Source: DASUPK01 sp963736305 (lineage in GTDB: Bacteria > Actinomycetota > Thermoleophilia > Solirubrobacterales > 70-9). From it: a stretch of 64,000 nucleotides of DNA. Location of the stretch: the NCBI GenBank assembly GCA_963736305.1, contig CAVTOD010000009.1, positions 1 through 64,000 on the forward strand, given 5' to 3'. The stretch's first letter is position 1. Each line of letters opens with the position of its first letter. Below, in pieces: positions 60,999 through 64,000 of this stretch. A model generated the notes under the pieces. That model did not search any database. It saw only the letters and a program-made list of their open reading frames with translations, and was not told the origin of the DNA. The translations under genes were made by a program, and so were the position numbers.

Positions 60999-61661
60999 GT
61001 GAGCGACGAAGCCACACATATCCCGGTCGAGGAGCTCGACGACGAGCTGGCCACCGAGGCCGCGGAGCCCGACGGCATCGATCAGGAGGCGCTCGAGCGG
61101 CGTTCCGCGGCGCTGTCGCAGGTCGTCAAGTTCGGGGATCCGGTGCTGCGCTCCGCCGCCTCTCCGGTGACGGAGTTCGGCGACGAGATCGCCGCCGAGG
61201 CGGACCGGATGATCGGATTGATGCGCGATGCGATCGGCGTCGGCCTGGCGGCAACGCAGCTCGGCACCCTGCGACGAATGCTCGTCTTCCAGGTCGGATC
61301 GGAGGCCGAGCCGACCATCCTCATCAACCCGGAGATCGAGTGGCGCTCCGAGGATGCCGCGACGGCGGAGGAGGGCTGCCTCAGCCTGCCCGGCGTGATC
61401 GTCGACGTCGACCGTCCGCTGCACGTCAGGACGCGAGGGGTCGATGTCCACGACGAGCCGTTCTCGATCGAGGCCTCCGGCCTCGAGGCGCGGGTGATCC
61501 AGCACGAGGTCGACCACCTTGACGGAGTCCTGATGATCGACCGCACAGAGCGCGACCAGCGCCGCGGGGCCCTGCGGGCGCTTCGCGAGGGCGGCACATT
61601 CGCGCCCGAGAGCGACGAAGAGCCCGAGGACGAGGACGGCACGCCGTCCAGCGAGGATTGA
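60999..61661 (+). CDS. def: peptide deformylase
   Basis: A 220-residue metalloenzyme that removes the formyl group from new proteins. Motif 1 is GVGLAATQLG, motif 2 EEGCLSLPG and motif 3 QHEVDHLDG, with the Cys and two His metal ligands and the catalytic Glu. It has an acidic N-terminal extension (about 40 residues, DELATEAAEPDG) and an acidic C-terminal tail (ESDEEPEDEDG), both unusual for the family. GTG 60999 fits the -10 spacing; an ATG at 60924 is farther upstream. It overlaps fmt by 4 bp. Confidence 0.94.
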   Translation: MSDEATHIPVEELDDELATEAAEPDGIDQEALERRSAALSQVVKFGDPVLRSAASPVTEFGDEIAAEADRMIGLMRDAIGVGLAATQLGTLRRMLVFQVGSEAEPTILINPEIEWRSEDAATAEEGCLSLPGVIVDVDRPLHVRTRGVDVHDEPFSIEASGLEARVIQHEVDHLDGVLMIDRTERDQRRGALRALREGGTFAPESDEEPEDEDGTPSSED

Positions 61662-62584
61662 AGACCGCCTACCTCGGCACCTCGGAGTTCGCGGCGACGG
61701 TGCTCAGGCGGCTCGCCGACAGCCCGCACCGCCCGGCTCTCGTCGTGACGCCTCCCGACAGCCGCAAGGGCCGGGGTCGGCGGCTGTCCTCGCCGGCGGC
61801 GGCGGAGGCGGCCCGCGGGCTCGGATTGGAGCTTCACCAGACAGCCGACGTCAACGCGCCCGGGTCGGTGGAGGCAATCCGCGCCGTCCAGCCGGCCACG
61901 GTCGCGGTCTGCGCCTTCGGCCAGCTGATCAAGGAGCCTTTGTTGAGTGAGTACCTGATGCTCAACGTTCACCCGTCGCTGATCCCTAGATGGAGGGGTG
62001 CAGCGCCGATCGAGCGGGTTCTGATGGCGGGGGAGGGTCTGACGGGAGTGACGATCATGCGGGTGGCCGCGGGCCTCGACTCCGGTCCTGTCTTGCTCGC
62101 CGAGGAGGTTCGGGTCGACTCTGAGGACGACTATGCCTCGCTCGCTTCTCGGCTCGCGGAGACCGGCGGCGAGCTGTTGGTGCGGGCCCTGGACGAGGTC
62201 GAGAGGGGAGAGCTCGAGTTCACCGAGCAGAACGACCGCCACGCGACCTACGCCGAGAAGATCTCTCCAGAGGAACGCCACCTTGATCCCACGCGTCCCG
62301 CGGACGAGCTCGCCCGACGGGTGAGGGCCCTGACGCCGCACATCGGGGCCTACCTGGAGCTCGAAGACGGGAGCCGGCTCGGCGTTCGCTTGGCGGAGGC
62401 GCTGACAGCGTACAGGGGCGTTGACTCCAACCAGGCAGGAAAGTTCGTGCCAGAGGGACACGACTTACTCCTCGTCTGTGGACGGGGCCTCCTCCAGCTC
62501 GAGGTCGTCCAGCCGCCCGGGAAGAAGGCGATGAGCGCCTCCGATTTCCTGCGCGGGCACGCTCCGCCCGAAAAGGCCGTGTAG
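61658..62584 (+). CDS. fmt: methionyl-tRNA formyltransferase
   Basis: A 308-residue enzyme that formylates initiator Met-tRNA using 10-formyl-THF. The N-terminal Rossmann domain has YLGTSEFAATVLRRLAD and VVTPPDSRKGRGRRL. The catalytic region reads LNVHPSLIPRWRGAAPIERVLMAGEGLTGVTIMRVAAGLDSGPVL, with the Asn/His/Asp set. The tRNA-binding C-terminal barrel includes LLLVCGRGLLQLEVVQPPGKKAM. TTG 61658 overlaps the def stop. Def and Fmt act at opposite ends of the N-formylmethionine cycle, so their pairing is functional. Confidence 0.95.
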   Translation: MKTAYLGTSEFAATVLRRLADSPHRPALVVTPPDSRKGRGRRLSSPAAAEAARGLGLELHQTADVNAPGSVEAIRAVQPATVAVCAFGQLIKEPLLSEYLMLNVHPSLIPRWRGAAPIERVLMAGEGLTGVTIMRVAAGLDSGPVLLAEEVRVDSEDDYASLASRLAETGGELLVRALDEVERGELEFTEQNDRHATYAEKISPEERHLDPTRPADELARRVRALTPHIGAYLELEDGSRLGVRLAEALTAYRGVDSNQAGKFVPEGHDLLLVCGRGLLQLEVVQPPGKKAMSASDFLRGHAPPEKAV

Positions 62585-62615
62585 GGGCGCCTGCAGTTGC
62601 GCCCCGATGGCTCGA

Positions 62616-62621
62616 TACCCT
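62616..62621 (+). promoter_or_regulatory. -10 box of a probable leaderless zinc-ribbon transcript
   Basis: TACCCT lies six bases before ATG 62628 and after the alternative ATG 62607. It supports the shorter protein. Confidence 0.4.
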
Positions 62622-62627
62622 CGTCAC

Positions 62628-62903
62628 ATGGCCGAACGAGTCGACAGTGACTTGGGTGAGACCGCCGGCACCCCCGAGTCCACCGAGCGCTCCCTCCAGC
62701 GCCCGAACTGCCCGGGCTGCGGTGAGCCCTGGCTGCGCCCCGCGCAGCTGCCGGGGCGCTTCGTCTGCGTCTACTGCCTCCACCGCTACGAGCTCGTCTC
62801 GCAGTGCCCGAACTGCGGGGAGCACGGAACCATCAGCCGCCTGACCCACACCGAGGACATGAAGTGCCAGCAGTGCGGCCACTCGATGCTCCGCTCGATC
62901 TGA
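62628..62903 (+). CDS. small double zinc-ribbon protein
   Basis: A 91-residue protein with an acidic N-terminus and two zinc-ribbon modules made from four Cys pairs (NCPGCGEPW, CVYCLHRY, CPNCGEHG, CQQCGHSM). Such proteins usually bind zinc structurally and contact nucleic acid or another protein. I cannot assign a role. ATG 62628 is preferred over ATG 62607 because of the -10 box directly before it. rpe begins two bases after its stop. Confidence 0.75.
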   Translation: MAERVDSDLGETAGTPESTERSLQRPNCPGCGEPWLRPAQLPGRFVCVYCLHRYELVSQCPNCGEHGTISRLTHTEDMKCQQCGHSMLRSI

Positions 62904-62905
62904 CC

Positions 62906-63613
62906 TTGGAAGCCGCCACCGATACCGCCTCGACGGATCGCCGAGACCTCTTCGGATCGAAGCGGGTGGCTCCCTCGATCCTCTCCTCGGACTTCTCGAG
63001 GCTCGGTGCCCAGGTGGAGGAGGTGATGGCCGCCGGTGCGCGGATCATCCACGTGGACGTGATGGACGGCCACTTTGTCCCGCCGATCACGATCGGGCCC
63101 CTCGTCGCGGGCTCGATTGCCGACCTCGTCCATGACGCGGGCGGCGCGATCGACGTCCACCTGATGATCGACAACCCGGACCGTCAGATCTCGGAGTTCG
63201 CGAATGCCGGGGCGGACAACATCACCTTCCACGCCGAGGCGACTCCTCACCTCAACCGCACGCTGAACGCGATCCGCGAGCTCGGCTGCCTGGCCGGCCT
63301 CGCGATCAACCCCGGCACGCCGGTCGCCGCCGTCAGCGAACTGGTGAACGACGCCGACGTCTTCCTCTGCATGACGGTCAACCCCGGCTGGGGCGGCCAG
63401 CCCTTCATCGCCGACTCGCCCGACAAGGTCGGGCGTCTCAGTGATGTGGTGGGAGCCGCAACCATCGAGGTCGACGGCGGCATCGACACGGGCACCGCCG
63501 GCGGGGTGGCGGCCGCCGGCGCGAGCCTGTTCGTCGCCGGGTCCGCCGTCTTCGGGGCCGACGATCCCGCGGTCGCCTACAGCTCGATCGCCGAAGCCGC
63601 CGGCGCCGTCTAG
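62906..63613 (+). CDS. rpe: ribulose-phosphate 3-epimerase
   Basis: A 235-residue TIM-barrel enzyme of the pentose phosphate pathway that interconverts ribulose 5-phosphate and xylulose 5-phosphate. Metal and catalytic residues are in HVDVMDGHFVPP and VHLMI. VNPGWGGQPF is the mobile loop, and IEVDGGID carries the second catalytic Asp. The TTG 62906 start gives about 20 residues before the conserved VAPSILSSDFSRL. GTG 62967 would begin exactly there and is a fair alternative. It is 10 bases before the channel gene. Confidence 0.94.
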   Translation: MEAATDTASTDRRDLFGSKRVAPSILSSDFSRLGAQVEEVMAAGARIIHVDVMDGHFVPPITIGPLVAGSIADLVHDAGGAIDVHLMIDNPDRQISEFANAGADNITFHAEATPHLNRTLNAIRELGCLAGLAINPGTPVAAVSELVNDADVFLCMTVNPGWGGQPFIADSPDKVGRLSDVVGAATIEVDGGIDTGTAGGVAAAGASLFVAGSAVFGADDPAVAYSSIAEAAGAV

Positions 63614-63623
63614 GGCCGCGTCC

Positions 63624-64000
63624 GTGTCCGACAGGCACGCGCGCCTCAGCCGCTTCCGTAGCTTCGACGGGCCCGGAGAGCGGGGTGAGTTCGAGCCGTT
63701 CCTGCGCCGCCTCGCGGTATTGATCGCCGTGATCATCGCGGTCCAGGCATCTGGAGCGATCGCCTATTCGCTGACCGAGAGCGTCTCCGTCTGGCATGGC
63801 TTCCTCTTCACCCTGGACACGGTGGCGACCGTCGGGTCCGACCCGACCCCGCCGGATCTCCCCGGCCAGATCGTCAAGGTCCTGCTGATAGTCCTGGGCG
63901 TGGGTACGCTCTTCTACGCCCTCGTGACCGTGACGGAGTTCTTCGTCGCCGGCCACCTCGGCGAGATCCTCGAGGAGCGCCGCACATTGAAGAAGATCGA
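63624..64000 (+). CDS. two-helix ion-channel-like protein (partial, runs off window)
   Basis: The first 125 codons of a gene continuing past the window. A basic N-terminus is followed by one membrane helix (LAVLIAVIIAVQASGAIAYSL). A pore-helix-like segment (VWHGFLFTLDTVATVGSDPTPPD) and a second helix (VKVLLIVLGVGTLFYALVTVTEFFV) follow, then the start of a cytoplasmic part (LGEILEERRTLKKI). This is the ion-trans-2 potassium channel layout, usually followed by a TrkA-N/RCK domain. The filter normally reads TVGYGD but here reads TVGSDP, so potassium selectivity is doubtful. GTG 63624 follows rpe by 10 bases. Confidence 0.75.
   Translation, partial: MSDRHARLSRFRSFDGPGERGEFEPFLRRLAVLIAVIIAVQASGAIAYSLTESVSVWHGFLFTLDTVATVGSDPTPPDLPGQIVKVLLIVLGVGTLFYALVTVTEFFVAGHLGEILEERRTLKKI

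Overview
The window is one contiguous, very GC-rich and densely coded bacterial chromosome segment. Gene content and style point to an actinobacterium, most likely of the class Thermoleophilia (Solirubrobacterales-like). The pointers are a complete mraZ-to-ftsZ division/cell-wall cluster, a three-gene Ku/polymerase/ligase end-joining set, a DUF3352 protein, a choice-of-anchor-L/RTX remnant and frequent GTG/TTG starts. The taxonomic placement is inference from family content, not from a marker-gene search. I saw no rRNA, tRNA, CRISPR array, transposase or integrase.

Layout. (1) 115-7015: a response regulator and a soluble histidine kinase lead into a partial Tad/Flp pilus set (CpaB-like, CpaF, TadB, TadC), interrupted by a VOC/AraC pair, a macrodomain gene and a membrane-protein gene that looks frame-damaged. 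(2) 6999-7834: a DUF998 membrane protein and a stand-alone Ada zinc domain on the minus strand. (3) 8108-26342: the dcw cluster mraZ-rsmH-ftsL-ftsI-murE-murF-mraY-[minus-strand island]-murD-ftsW-murG-murC-murB-ftsQ-ftsZ, preceded by three 10-bp-phased MraZ boxes and a 17-bp stem-loop. (4) 26350-33101: glycine cleavage genes gcvT, gcvH, gcvPA and gcvPB, with a fluoride-riboswitch/crcB/DUF190 module and a COG4280-type membrane protein between gcvH and gcvPA. (5) 33194-39133: a secreted protein; an NHEJ set (ligase, Ku, LigD-type polymerase) on the minus strand; divergent fetAB; a polysaccharide deacetylase. (6) 39234-45788: MFS exporter, PPOX-type oxidoreductase, trpS, scpA-scpB, two peptidoglycan-hydrolase-like secreted enzymes and rluB. 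(7) 45785-51531: an aromatic amino acid block (AroH chorismate mutase, acetyltransferase, aminotransferase, DAHP synthase, prephenate dehydrogenase, EPSP synthase). An aromatic-rich attenuator leader peptide, ending Y-F-Y-F-W-R-F-T, lies directly before the DAHP synthase gene. (8) 51520-64000: cupin, cmk, der, DUF3352 protein, metK, PH-domain protein, priA, AbiEi/DUF559 protein, def, fmt, zinc-ribbon protein, rpe, and a truncated ion-channel gene at the edge.

The most useful non-gene observations concern expression. At least a dozen genes that do not overlap an upstream gene lack a Shine-Dalgarno sequence. Instead they carry a TANNNT-type -10 box 6-9 nt before the start codon, the arrangement expected for leaderless mRNAs. 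Two divergent gene pairs (gcvT with a SnoaL-like gene, and fetA with the ligase gene) have such boxes in both directions in 23 and 48 bp. The aromatic leader peptide appears to be leaderless too. Three genes (membrane protein near 3536, LigD-type polymerase, GNAT acetyltransferase) have family-conserved N-termini with no ATG/GTG/TTG at the expected place. These may be non-canonical starts, frameshifts or sequence errors.
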